A stretch of 64,000 bases of DNA from Mesorhizobium metallidurans STM 2683 (GTDB lineage: Bacteria > Pseudomonadota > Alphaproteobacteria > Rhizobiales > Rhizobiaceae): assembly GCF_000350085.1 (NCBI RefSeq), contig NZ_CAUM01000146.1, positions 62,001-126,000 on the forward strand. Reading direction: 5' to 3'. Both the position numbers and the translations under genes were made by a program. Shown piece by piece: positions 1 through 7,891 of this stretch (its first letter is position 1; each line of letters begins with the position of its first letter). The notes beneath the pieces are model-generated. The model made no database searches. It saw nothing but the letters and a program-made list of their open reading frames with translations, and was not told where the DNA came from.

Positions 1-529
1 CCGGCGGCATCCCGGCAAGGGCATGCTCCGGCAGGATCAGCACCTGCGAAAGAATGGACAGGAATGAGCCGTTCGGCTTCGACAGCTTGACGATCACGGT
101 GCTGTCGTCGGGCGTCTCCACGGACGCGACATCGCCGAGGCGTGCCGCCAGCAGGCTGCCGGAAACCTTGTTCTTGGCAAGCTCGATGGTGAATTTGACG
201 TCCTTGGACGTGAACGGCTTGCCGTCGTGCCAGCTCTCCTTGACCAGGTTGAACGTATAGGTCAACTGGTCGCTGCTCATCGTGTAGTTCCTGGCCAAAT
301 CGCCTTCGAGTTCGGTCAGTCCGGCATTCCAGATGACCAGCGGTTCAAAATAGGTGCTGAGCCAGGTGAAGCCGCCGGTCGCGACCAGCGGGTTGAAGTT
401 TTTGGGGAAGCCGCCGGGACCGACGTCGAAACCGCCGGCAATGGTCTTTGGACTTTGTGCCTGCACGATGGTCGGCAGGCCGGTGCCGAGCAGCAGCGCG
501 GCGGCAATGGCTATCGTCTTGATGCGCAT
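1..529 (-). CDS. ABC transporter substrate-binding protein, family 5 (N-terminal part)
   Basis: This is the start of a periplasmic peptide/opine/sugar-type binding protein (SBP_bac_5) that runs off the left edge, leaving about 176 residues. The start ATG at 529 follows a strong Shine-Dalgarno sequence (GGGAGGAAAC on the minus strand). Residues 1-24 form a signal peptide with a hydrophobic core and a QAQ-type cleavage region. The following residues show the family pattern of a binding-protein N-terminal lobe, including a WLSTYFEPLV stretch and a SWHDGKPFTSKDVKFT motif that is typical of DppA/OppA-like proteins. The gene lies just downstream of the FCD-GntR regulator on the same strand, so the regulator probably controls this importer and the divergent sugar-acid genes. 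The ligand cannot be read from the fragment. Confidence 0.85.
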   Translation of the reverse strand, partial: MRIKTIAIAAALLLGTGLPTIVQAQSPKTIAGGFDVGPGGFPKNFNPLVATGGFTWLSTYFEPLVIWNAGLTELEGDLARNYTMSSDQLTYTFNLVKESWHDGKPFTSKDVKFTIELAKNKVSGSLLAARLGDVASVETPDDSTVIVKLSKPNGSFLSILSQVLILPEHALAGMPP

Positions 530-551
530 GGTTTCCTCCCTTGGCATTTTT

Positions 552-1265
552 TCAAATTGTGCGGTTCTTGGCGATGACTTGCTGGATACCTCTGTAGTGA
601 TCGTCAAGCCGGCTGCGTGCCCGGTCGACATCCTTGGCGGCGACCGCCTCGACGATTTCATGATGATCGCGCCAGGTGGCGAGCGGCGTCGGATTGTCGA
701 GATTGGTGAAGTCCGAGGCCTTGTTGAACGCCACCCAGAAGATGTCGATGAGGGCGCTCAGCATGTGGTTGTTCTGGCAGCGGAACAGCATCTGGTGGAA
801 CTGCTGGTCCTCCTCGGCAAAGCTCTCGCTGCGCTCAGCCCGCTGGCGCATGCTTTCGGTCAGCCGGCGAAGCTCGCCGATGTCCTCGGCGCTGATCATC
901 TCGATGGTCTTGGCGATCAATCCGGTCTCGAGCACGCGGCGGATCTCGCGCAGTTCCTCGACATCGCGCAGCGAGTCCTGCAGGCCGTAAGCCAGATTGT
1001 CGAGCAGCGGCTTGAAGGAGAATTCCTTGACGAACACGCCGATGCCGCGGCGCGTCTCCAATATGCCGATCGATTCCAGCGCCTTGATCGCTTCGCGAAC
1101 CGAGTTGCGGCCAACGCCGAGCTGCTGCGCCAGGTATGTCTCCGGCGGCAACGGATCGCCCGCCTTCAGCCTGTTCGCCTCGATATATTTCCGCAGGCTC
1201 TCCTGCACGCTCACATGCAGAAGCGGTGGTCGGCTGAGCGGCTCGATCGACTTCAATACCGGCAT
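552..1265 (-). CDS. GntR-family transcriptional regulator, FCD subfamily
   Basis: A 237-residue regulator with an N-terminal winged helix-turn-helix (about residues 15-75, with the LPPETYLAQQLGVGRNSVRE recognition region) and a C-terminal all-helical FCD ligand domain. The FCD metal/ligand histidines are visible in QQFHQ, DHHEI and DDHY. I chose ATG 1265, preceded by GGGAG on the minus strand; the open frame extends much further upstream but over the divergent oxidoreductase gene. FCD regulators usually sense sugar acids or other carboxylates and repress adjacent operons. It is divergent from the Gfo/Idh/MocA gene starting at 1386 and lies upstream of the family-5 binding protein, so it is likely a local repressor of block A. 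Confidence 0.9.
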   Translation of the reverse strand: MPVLKSIEPLSRPPLLHVSVQESLRKYIEANRLKAGDPLPPETYLAQQLGVGRNSVREAIKALESIGILETRRGIGVFVKEFSFKPLLDNLAYGLQDSLRDVEELREIRRVLETGLIAKTIEMISAEDIGELRRLTESMRQRAERSESFAEEDQQFHQMLFRCQNNHMLSALIDIFWVAFNKASDFTNLDNPTPLATWRDHHEIVEAVAAKDVDRARSRLDDHYRGIQQVIAKNRTI

Positions 1266-1385
1266 GTTGCTCCCTGCTCCCACTGTTGTCCGACGCCGAA
1301 TAACCACATCGCGCGGGAGGCTGACGACTTGTCCTATAGCGACTTGTAGGATATCCTGCAAGTCAGTGGAGGAAATGTCAGAGAT

Positions 1386-2357
1386 ATGAGGATCGTTTTG
1401 GCCGGCACGAGCCATTGGCACGCCGACATGCATCTCGACGCGGCGCATGCAGCCGGGGCTGAAATCATCGGCGTGTGGGACGAGGACGAGGCGCATGCGA
1501 AGGGATTTGCGGCGCGCAACTCGCTGAGCGCGATTGCTGCATTCGAAGGCGTTCTGGCAGCAGCTGCCGATCTGATCCTGCTGATGGGGCATCCTTCGAC
1601 CGTACCCGCCGGGGCGCGCAGCGTGATCGAGGCTGACATCCCGCTTATGCTTGAGAAGCCGGCGGCGAGCAGCACCGCGTCGCTGATCCAGTTGCGAGAC
1701 CTGGCGCACCAGCGAAAAGCCTTCGTCAGCGTGCCTTTGCCCAATCGCTTCGGTCCGGCTGTGATCGCCTTTGAAAGACTGCGTGGGGAAGGCCGCGCCG
1801 GCCAACTCGCGCACGGCCATTTCCGTGTCGTCAACGGGCCGCCCGAGCGCTATGCCGCCGACGGCGTTGGCTGGGTGGTGGATCCCGCGATTGGCGGTGG
1901 CGGCGCATTGCGCAATCTGGGCATTCACGGTGTGGATGCCGCGCTGAGCCTCGCCAGTGGGGAACTCCGTCTCAAATCCGTATCGGTGGGCAACCGGATC
2001 CACCGGTCTCCGGTTGAGGACTATGCGCTGCTGGTGCTCGAGGACGAGGCCGGCGCGCTGTTCACCGTGGAGGCGGGTTGCACCTACGCCTCAATGCGGC
2101 CCGGCGGCGATTTCGAATGGCGCATCGTCAGCGCCAACGCCACTCTCATCGACAGTGGCGACAAGGCGATCTGCGCGACGCTCGACGACGCCGCGTTTGT
2201 CGACCTGCCGGTCGAGCTGCCGGCCACGCGCTACCGGCTCTGCATGCGCGACACGTTCGAACGGTTGCAGCGAAAGGCTGCGCCGGCAATCTCCATAGAC
2301 GACTATGTTGCGGCGATGTCGCTGATCGACGCCGCTTACCAGAAGGCAGGACGATGA
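1386..2357 (+). CDS. Gfo/Idh/MocA-family oxidoreductase
   Basis: A 323-residue protein with an N-terminal Rossmann domain and a C-terminal alpha/beta substrate domain. The catalytic-region EKP motif (MLEKPAAS) is at about residues 92-99, and the second domain has the usual GGGALRNLGIHGVD stretch. The N-terminal glycine motif is atypical (VLAGTSHWHADMH in place of GxGxxG), so cofactor binding may differ from the family norm. Start ATG 1386 is about 11 nt after GGAGG; an ATG at 1377 encodes only four residues. The next gene begins in an ATGA overlap, so the two oxidoreductases are translationally coupled. Substrate unknown; sugar or inositol-like polyols are normal for the family. Confidence 0.82.
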   Translation: MRIVLAGTSHWHADMHLDAAHAAGAEIIGVWDEDEAHAKGFAARNSLSAIAAFEGVLAAAADLILLMGHPSTVPAGARSVIEADIPLMLEKPAASSTASLIQLRDLAHQRKAFVSVPLPNRFGPAVIAFERLRGEGRAGQLAHGHFRVVNGPPERYAADGVGWVVDPAIGGGGALRNLGIHGVDAALSLASGELRLKSVSVGNRIHRSPVEDYALLVLEDEAGALFTVEAGCTYASMRPGGDFEWRIVSANATLIDSGDKAICATLDDAAFVDLPVELPATRYRLCMRDTFERLQRKAAPAISIDDYVAAMSLIDAAYQKAGR

Positions 2358-3349
2358 TTGGAATAGGCATTATCGGCGCGGGCGATTTCGGCGCGGCGCA
2401 TGCACGCGCGATCAGGGAGGTCGATGGCATACGCATCGTCGCGGCCTGCCGTGGAGACGCGACGGCGCTTGCCGCCTTCACGGGCGAACACGGCGGCAAG
2501 GGCTACACCGACTGGCGCGAACTTCTCGAAGACAGCAGCGTCGATGCCGTCGTCATCGCTGCCCCGCACGCGCTGCATGCCGAAATGGCGATCGGCGCGG
2601 CCAAGGCCGGCAAGCACATTATGCTCGAAAAGCCGATGGCGCGAACCTTGGCTGAATGCGATGCGATCAATGCGGCGGTGGCGCAGAGCGGCGTCAAGCT
2701 GATGGTCGCCCATCTCCTGCATTTCTCGAAACCCTGCATGGCAGCGAAGAAGGTCATCGAGGCCGGCGAGATCGGCCGGCCACTGATCGGATCGAGCTGG
2801 ATGATCAAGCTGTGGATGGAGCACAACCGGCGCGACTGGCACCTGCGCAACGCCACCGGTGGCGGCATGCTGATGACCGCCGGCATTCATGCGCTCGACC
2901 GTCTTGTCTGGCTGATGGATGACGACGTCATCTCGGTGAGCGCCATGCTCGGCGCGAAGTTCCACGAACAAGAGGCCGACGACACTTCGATGCTGGCGCT
3001 TCGCTTCAAGGGTGGCGGTCTGGGCCAGGTGCAGAGCGTCGGCTATCGCAATGGCGCAGTCGGCTTTGCGATGGACCTGGTCTGCGAGCGCGGCACGCTG
3101 CGCATCGACATGGATCGGGGCACGATGATTGGCCGGGATACGGTGTGGGCCGACCTGCCGGATTCGTTCGAGCCGGCCTGGATGCACAATGCGGTGAAAC
3201 GCGAATGGGCGGCATTGCGCGACGCCATCGTTCGGGACAAGCCGGTACCGGTGACCGGCGCCTATGGGCGCAAGCTCATCGGCATCATCGAAGCAGCCTT
3301 TGCTTCGGATAAATCCCGCCGCGAGGAAACGATCGCCAATGCCGGCTGA
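2354..3349 (+). CDS. Gfo/Idh/MocA-family oxidoreductase
   Basis: A 331-residue NAD(P)-dependent dehydrogenase. The N-terminal GIIGAGDFGAAHA is a canonical Rossmann glycine motif, HIMLEKPMA carries the conserved Glu-Lys-Pro, and the WHLRNATGGGMLMTAGIHALD region matches the substrate-domain active site with Gly-rich turn and His. Start ATG 2354 overlaps the previous stop by 4 bases. It differs clearly from its upstream partner in the nucleotide motif, so the pair may act on successive substrates or form a heteromer. It is the second gene in the block A operon and is followed by an 11-base overlap with the hydratase gene. Confidence 0.88.
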   Translation: MIGIGIIGAGDFGAAHARAIREVDGIRIVAACRGDATALAAFTGEHGGKGYTDWRELLEDSSVDAVVIAAPHALHAEMAIGAAKAGKHIMLEKPMARTLAECDAINAAVAQSGVKLMVAHLLHFSKPCMAAKKVIEAGEIGRPLIGSSWMIKLWMEHNRRDWHLRNATGGGMLMTAGIHALDRLVWLMDDDVISVSAMLGAKFHEQEADDTSMLALRFKGGGLGQVQSVGYRNGAVGFAMDLVCERGTLRIDMDRGTMIGRDTVWADLPDSFEPAWMHNAVKREWAALRDAIVRDKPVPVTGAYGRKLIGIIEAAFASDKSRREETIANAG

Positions 3350-4088
3350 TATCGATGCCATTGCCAAGGCCATCGCCGAGGCTCACAGGGATCCGCGCCA
3401 ACGCGTGCCGGCGTCGCGTTTCATCGACCTGACGCGCAATGAGGCGTTGGCAATCCAGGGCGAAGTCATGAAGCTGCTTGGCGAAAGCGCGCCCGTTGCC
3501 AAGGTGGCGATGCCGCCCGACGGGATTGCGACAAGTGCGCCGATCCCCGCCGGCATGGTCATCGACGACGGCGGAACGATCGAACTTGGCGAACGCGATC
3601 TCGCCGGGCTTGAGATCGAAGTGGCTGTCCGGCTCGGCGCCGACCTGACGCCAGAGATCGCCAAAGCCGGACGCGACGCCGTGTTGCAAACCATCGAGCA
3701 TTTCGTTTTCGGCATCGAGCTTATCGGTTCCCGCATCGACGACCGGACCACAGCCGGCCCTTTCGGTTCGCTGGCCGACAGTATGGTCACCGGCGGTTAT
3801 GTCATCGGCACGCAGGTACTTGCGCACGAGCCGAAGGTCGATGGCATGGCGATCACGCTTTCCAGCGACGGGGCGATCATCCAGCGCGAGGCCGCCAAAT
3901 ACCCGTTCGGCGACGCCATCTCGCCCATCGTTGCTTTCGCTGGGATGGCCGACGACCATTTCGGCGGTTTTAGAAAAGGCATGGTGATCACCACCGGATC
4001 ACTGTCGCCGCTGCTGATCGTTGCAAGGCAGGGCCGCATCGAGATCCGTCTCGGCGGCTTTGCACCGCTCTCCTTCACCCTGTGCTAG
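3339..4088 (+). CDS. 2-keto-4-pentenoate hydratase-like protein (FAH superfamily)
   Basis: A 249-residue protein of the MhpD/HpcG branch of the FAH fold. Supporting stretches include LEIEVAVRLGADL (metal-ligand Glu pair), VFGIELIGSRI and a C-terminal GDVI-like segment changed to GMVITTGSLSPLL. ATG 3339 overlaps the previous gene by 11 bases; an upstream in-frame ATG at 3264 would lie well inside that gene. The family hydrates 2-oxo-4-enoates or hydrolyses or decarboxylates related oxo acids. In this operon, between dehydrogenases and an aldolase-fold lyase, it is more likely to process a 2-keto-3-deoxy sugar-acid intermediate than an aromatic meta-cleavage product; this is inference. Confidence 0.8.
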   Translation: MPADIDAIAKAIAEAHRDPRQRVPASRFIDLTRNEALAIQGEVMKLLGESAPVAKVAMPPDGIATSAPIPAGMVIDDGGTIELGERDLAGLEIEVAVRLGADLTPEIAKAGRDAVLQTIEHFVFGIELIGSRIDDRTTAGPFGSLADSMVTGGYVIGTQVLAHEPKVDGMAITLSSDGAIIQREAAKYPFGDAISPIVAFAGMADDHFGGFRKGMVITTGSLSPLLIVARQGRIEIRLGGFAPLSFTLC

Positions 4089-4095
4089 CCGGACC

Positions 4096-5034
4096 ATGAG
4101 CGATCATCTCTCCGCCCTCCCCGGACATGCGCCGCGCGGCATCTGGGGCGCCGTGATGCTGGCGGTCGGCCTGGATGGCAATATCGACTGGAACGCCACG
4201 CGAGAGACCGTCGCGCGGCTCTGCGCATTGGGCGTTCACGGCGTCTATTCCAACGGCACGGCATGCGAGTTCCATTGCCAGACGGAAACCGAATTCGATC
4301 GGCTAAGCGAGATGGTGGCGGAAGTCGCCGGTGCTGCGGAAATCCCTTTCCAGATCGGCATCAGCCAGTCCAATCCGCGCGTCGCACGCGAACGGCTGAA
4401 GCGCGTTGCCGGACTGACACCCTCGGCAGTGCAATTCACCTTGCCGGACTGGTGGCCGCCGAGCGACGAGGAAGTGCTGCGTTTCGTCTCGGGCCTGGCC
4501 GAGGCGGCGCCTGATACTCCTCTGGTGCTCTACAACCCGCCGCACGCCAAGCGGCGGCTGAGCCTCGAAGCCATTGCCGCGCTGAGTACCGCGGTGCCGT
4601 CGCTTGTCGGTACAAAATTGCCCGGCGGTGACGCCAGCTGGTACGCCGACATGCGGCGCGAACTGCCGGGCTTTTCGGTGTTCGTGCCAGGCCACACGCT
4701 GGCGACTGGTTATGCGGACGGCGCACATGGCAGTTATTCGAACGTTGCCTGCCTTAGCCCGACAGGGGCACTGCAATGGTGGGCGCAGATACGAGCCGGG
4801 GAGCAAGCAGCCGTCGAGATGCAGGCACGCATACAGGCTTTTCTCGCCGATCACGTCCTGCCGTTTCGAGCCCGCTATGGCGTCAGCGACGCCGCCCTCG
4901 ACAAGGCGATGGCGGCGGCCGGCGGCTGGAGCTCGATTGGACCCCGGCTTTTGTGGCCCTATTCGTCGGTGCCCGATGAGGACATCCCACCGCTGGCGAC
5001 GGCCGTACGCGCTGCCTTCCCCGGATGGTTTTAG
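4096..5034 (+). CDS. DHDPS/NAL-family lyase (dihydrodipicolinate synthase-like)
   Basis: A 312-residue TIM-barrel class I lyase. LVLYNPP carries the conserved active-site Tyr and SLVGTKLPGGD the Schiff-base Lys. The N-terminal GVHGVYSNGTACEF replaces the usual GTTGE phosphate/carboxylate loop, so the substrate differs from pyruvate/aspartate semialdehyde. ATG 4096 is seven bases after the previous stop. It ends block A and probably cleaves or dehydrates a 2-keto-3-deoxy sugar acid. The following gene is convergent, 18 bases away. Confidence 0.85.
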   Translation: MSDHLSALPGHAPRGIWGAVMLAVGLDGNIDWNATRETVARLCALGVHGVYSNGTACEFHCQTETEFDRLSEMVAEVAGAAEIPFQIGISQSNPRVARERLKRVAGLTPSAVQFTLPDWWPPSDEEVLRFVSGLAEAAPDTPLVLYNPPHAKRRLSLEAIAALSTAVPSLVGTKLPGGDASWYADMRRELPGFSVFVPGHTLATGYADGAHGSYSNVACLSPTGALQWWAQIRAGEQAAVEMQARIQAFLADHVLPFRARYGVSDAALDKAMAAAGGWSSIGPRLLWPYSSVPDEDIPPLATAVRAAFPGWF

Positions 5035-5052
5035 TTATATGGCAAAGCGAAT

Positions 5053-5691
5053 TCATTTCGGTCGGCGCTGCTCAAGCTCGGCGACCTGCACAGCATCCAG
5101 TTGCCGGACCGGCAGCCTTCGCGTCAGAAGCACCAGCTTTGCCGTTTCCTCCAGTTCCTCGGCGGCAAAAACAGCGTCGCGAAAGCTGCGTCCGGAAACG
5201 ACCGGACCGTGATTGGCGAGCAGAACGGCCGCATGATCATGCGCCTTGGCCAGCACCAGTGGCCTGATTTCGGCCGACCCGGGATGCGTGTAGGGCAGAA
5301 GCGGCACCGGCCCGACGCGCATCACCACGTAAGGCGTGATTGGCGGGATGGCGTTGTTGGGGTCGGTGTCTTCGAGACAGGAAAGCGCCGTGGCATAGGT
5401 CGAGTGAAGATGCACAACGCCCGCCGCCTGCGGCCGTGCCTCATAGAATGCCATATGAAGGGGAATTTCCTTGGTCGGGGCGTCACCCGACACCGCCACG
5501 CCCTTGGCGTCCAGTTTCGTCAATCTGCCGGGCTCGAGACAGCCCAGGCAGGAATTGGTCGGCGTGACCAGGAAACCGTCGGCAAGCCGGGCCGACAGGT
5601 TGCCGGACGAGCCGGCGGTGTAGCCACGCATGAACAGGGATTCGCCCCAGCGGCAAAACTCATCGCGAAGCTGCTGTTCTTCCGGTGTCAT
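5053..5691 (-). CDS. otnC: 3-oxo-tetronate 4-phosphate decarboxylase-like class II aldolase
   Basis: A 212-residue class II aldolase/adducin-domain enzyme. The zinc site is visible as HLHS (about residue 93) and a later His in LLANHGPVVSG; GSSGNLSAR and TNSCLGCLEPG are the phosphate/glycine-rich substrate loops. It overlaps the upstream kinase gene by ATGA, so the two are coupled. OtnC enzymes decarboxylate 3-oxo-tetronate 4-phosphate to dihydroxyacetone phosphate in L-threonate/D-erythronate catabolism (established for the family). Because a D-apionolactonase-like gene lies close by, a branched 3-oxo acid phosphate is an alternative substrate. No isomerase (OtnI) or threonate dehydrogenase (LtnD-like) is next to it. 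Confidence 0.8.
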   Translation of the reverse strand: MTPEEQQLRDEFCRWGESLFMRGYTAGSSGNLSARLADGFLVTPTNSCLGCLEPGRLTKLDAKGVAVSGDAPTKEIPLHMAFYEARPQAAGVVHLHSTYATALSCLEDTDPNNAIPPITPYVVMRVGPVPLLPYTHPGSAEIRPLVLAKAHDHAAVLLANHGPVVSGRSFRDAVFAAEELEETAKLVLLTRRLPVRQLDAVQVAELEQRRPK

Positions 5692-6941
5692 CGGGCGTCA
5701 CCTTTCAGCATATCGAGGGCGCGTTCGAAAAAATCATCGGCGCCGAAATTGCCTGATTTCAGCGCGAAGGCCAGCCTCGGCTCACCGTCAAGGATGAGCA
5801 CCGGCACCCCGGTGTCGATCTCCGGACCGACCTCGAGTGCCGCCACTCCGAATGCCGAGGCGACGGCACCGGATGTCTCGCCGCCCGCAACCACGAGCCG
5901 CCGGAAGCCGGCAGCCACCGCCTTTGCGGCGAGCTCGGCAAAGATCGTCTCGAACGATGTCGCCAGCCGGTCGCGTCCATAGCGCTCTTGTGCCGAGGCC
6001 ACTTCCGAAGGTTCGGCCGTCGAGTAGACCAGCGGGCCTTCGTCCTGGTGGCTGACCAGAAAGTCGAGGCAGTGCGCGACGGCGGCGGCCGGATCGAGCG
6101 CTTCGGCCGCGTCGAGACGCATCGAACGGTGGCTGCTGCCGTAGAAGGCAATCTGCCGGCGTGTCGCCGAAGAGCAGCTGCCGGAAAGAATGAATCCGGG
6201 ACCGTTGCCGCCCGTGAACTGCGGTCGGTTCTCGGGCGCCGGAACGATGCCGAAATTGCCGGGCAGGCCCATGGCAATGCCGGAACCGCCGGTGACCAGC
6301 CGATGGCTCCTGGCTATCTTGCCGAGCTCGATGAGATCGTCATTTGAGATCGCGTCGGCGACGATCAGTTTTTCGTCGTTGCGCCGCGCAAGACTCAAGT
6401 CGGCCTCAGCGGCACCCGAGCGCAAGCTTTCGAGTGCAAGATGGCCGACCTTGAGCTGTGTCTGGCGTGAAAGCCATCGCCTTATGTCGGGATCGGTCAT
6501 CGGCGTCAGTGGATGGTTCTCCATGCCCGACTCGCTGAGCAGACGGTCGCCGACGAAGAGATGGCCGTTATAAAGGGTGCGGCGGTTGGCGGGAAAGGCA
6601 GGACAAACCAGCGTCAACGGTGCGTCCAATTCCTCCAGCAGCGCCTGCGCCACTGGTCCGATGTTGCCTTGCGGCGTGGAATCGAAGGTCGAGCAATATT
6701 TGAAGACGATCTGCTCGGCGCCATTGGCAACCAGCCAACGGCAGGCTTGCCGCGACTGCGCCACCGCATCGCGGACATCGGATGAACGTGTCTTCAATGC
6801 AATGACCGCGGCGTCGATCGCTCTCGTCAGGTCTGCGGAAGGTATGCCGACATACTGAACGGTCCGCGCGCCGGCCTTGGCGAGCGTGTTGGCGATGTCG
6901 CCGGAACCGGTAAAATCGTCCCCAATGACGCCGATCTTCAT
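5688..6941 (-). CDS. otnK: Four-carbon acid sugar kinase (3-oxo-tetronate kinase-like, DUF1537)
   Basis: A 417-residue two-domain kinase of the former DUF1537 family. The N-terminal IGDDFTGSGDIANTL is the signature Asp-Asp-Phe-Thr-Gly motif of the substrate domain, and the C-terminal half holds the nucleotide domain with LVVAGGETSGAVASAF. OtnK phosphorylates 3-oxo-tetronate; OiaK, in the same family, phosphorylates 3-oxo-isoapionate. Sequence inspection alone cannot separate these. It sits between the regulator (ATGA overlap at 6938-6941) and otnC, so the three form one minus-strand operon. Confidence 0.85.
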   Translation of the reverse strand: MKIGVIGDDFTGSGDIANTLAKAGARTVQYVGIPSADLTRAIDAAVIALKTRSSDVRDAVAQSRQACRWLVANGAEQIVFKYCSTFDSTPQGNIGPVAQALLEELDAPLTLVCPAFPANRRTLYNGHLFVGDRLLSESGMENHPLTPMTDPDIRRWLSRQTQLKVGHLALESLRSGAAEADLSLARRNDEKLIVADAISNDDLIELGKIARSHRLVTGGSGIAMGLPGNFGIVPAPENRPQFTGGNGPGFILSGSCSSATRRQIAFYGSSHRSMRLDAAEALDPAAAVAHCLDFLVSHQDEGPLVYSTAEPSEVASAQERYGRDRLATSFETIFAELAAKAVAAGFRRLVVAGGETSGAVASAFGVAALEVGPEIDTGVPVLILDGEPRLAFALKSGNFGADDFFERALDMLKGDAR

Positions 6942-7675
6942 TCGTCGTGGCCGCCCGTCTCAGGCTCACTTGCCCGTTGGCGCCAGAACATCGTCGTCAG
7001 CTGGTCGAGATGCGACCGCATCGCCTGCTCGGCGCGATCGGGGTCGCGTGCCGCGATGCCCTCATAGATGGCGCGGTGCGCTTCATAGGCCGTCTGTTCC
7101 TGGCCGTCGGCGGCCAGCGTGACGATGCGCTGTTCCTTCAGCCATTCCGATATCTGGTCGTGCAGCGCGACGAAGACGAGATTGCGGGCAATGCGCGCCA
7201 GCTCGAAGTGGAAGGCGATGTCGGTGCTGGTGAAACGATCGCGGTCGCCGATCGCCAGGCGGTTGGCCTCGAGCGCGGTGCACAGCGATTCCAGGTCGGC
7301 TGGTGTCGCCGTGCGAGCCGCCTCACGGGCCAAGCCAACTTCGAAGAACATGCGGGCGCCCTGAAAGGAGCGCTGCCCTTCCTCGGTCGACAGCATCTGC
7401 CTGACGGCAGGCGCCATGCCGGTGAAGATGTGGCTGGCTGTCGGCATCAGCACCTTGGCGCGGGCGCCATTGGTGAGTTCGACGAGGCCGGCTTTCTGCA
7501 ACGAGATCAGCGCCTCGCGAATGGCGGGCCGGCCGACGCCGAAGCGCGACTGCAAGTCGCGCTCGGGCGGCAATTGGTCTCCGGGCTTCAGTTTGCCGGA
7601 GAGGATCTGCCCTTCGAGATGCGTGGCAACATGCTCGAAGAGCTTCTTTCGTTCTATGACAAGTGGGTCGACCAT
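6938..7675 (-). CDS. GntR-family transcriptional regulator, FCD subfamily
   Basis: A 245-residue regulator: N-terminal winged helix (about residues 8-72, LPPERDLQSRFGVGRPAIRE) and a C-terminal FCD domain with metal/ligand residues in STDIAFHFELA, EAHRAIYEGI and MRSHLDQL. It is NanR/LldR-like in layout. Start 7675. It leads the minus-strand otnK-otnC operon and is divergent from the 10.7-kb block C, so it is placed to co-regulate both. The stretch between (7676-7891) carries candidate operator repeats, described separately. Confidence 0.9.
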   Translation of the reverse strand: MVDPLVIERKKLFEHVATHLEGQILSGKLKPGDQLPPERDLQSRFGVGRPAIREALISLQKAGLVELTNGARAKVLMPTASHIFTGMAPAVRQMLSTEEGQRSFQGARMFFEVGLAREAARTATPADLESLCTALEANRLAIGDRDRFTSTDIAFHFELARIARNLVFVALHDQISEWLKEQRIVTLAADGQEQTAYEAHRAIYEGIAARDPDRAEQAMRSHLDQLTTMFWRQRASEPETGGHDE

Positions 7676-7696
7676 AGACCTTTCATACCATCATGC

Positions 7697-7725
7697 TTGA
7701 CAACCATGCAACAGCTTGCAATGCT
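7697..7725 (+). promoter_or_regulatory. Candidate sigma70-like promoter for block C
   Basis: TTGACA at 7697-7702 is a perfect -35 hexamer; 17 bases later AATGCT at 7720-7725 is a weak -10 (three of six). CATGC occurs twice (7692-7696 region and 7705-7709), flanking the -35, and could be an operator for the GntR protein encoded divergently. Nothing else in 7726-7847 is recognisable. Confidence 0.35.
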
Positions 7726-7847
7726 GAAATCACAAGATCGAAAAGCGCGAGGACAAAGGCCGGGCTCAACGAGCGCCGGTCAGTGGCTGGTTTGGTGCAC
7801 GTCAAGGCATGCCCCAAAGCCGGCAAATCAACGCGCTTTGCGACGGC

Positions 7848-7878
7848 GGTTGCGATCGCCAAAGGTTGCGATCGCCAA
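7848..7878. repeat. Tandem 15-bp direct repeat upstream of block C
   Basis: GGTTGCGATCGCCAA occurs at 7848-7862 and 7864-7878, one base apart, giving a 16-bp period. Each copy has the palindrome GCGATCGC. The array ends two bases before the GGGAGG ribosome site of the dehydrogenase gene at 7892, so a protein bound here would sit in the 5' leader. It may be an operator or a chance duplication. Confidence 0.6.
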
Positions 7879-7891
7879 GGGAGGAAGATGC

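Noticed and set aside
354-1349. Plus-strand open frame opposite the first GntR gene
   Set aside because: The minus strand has a complete helix-turn-helix and FCD domain with a good ribosome site; the plus frame is a shadow.
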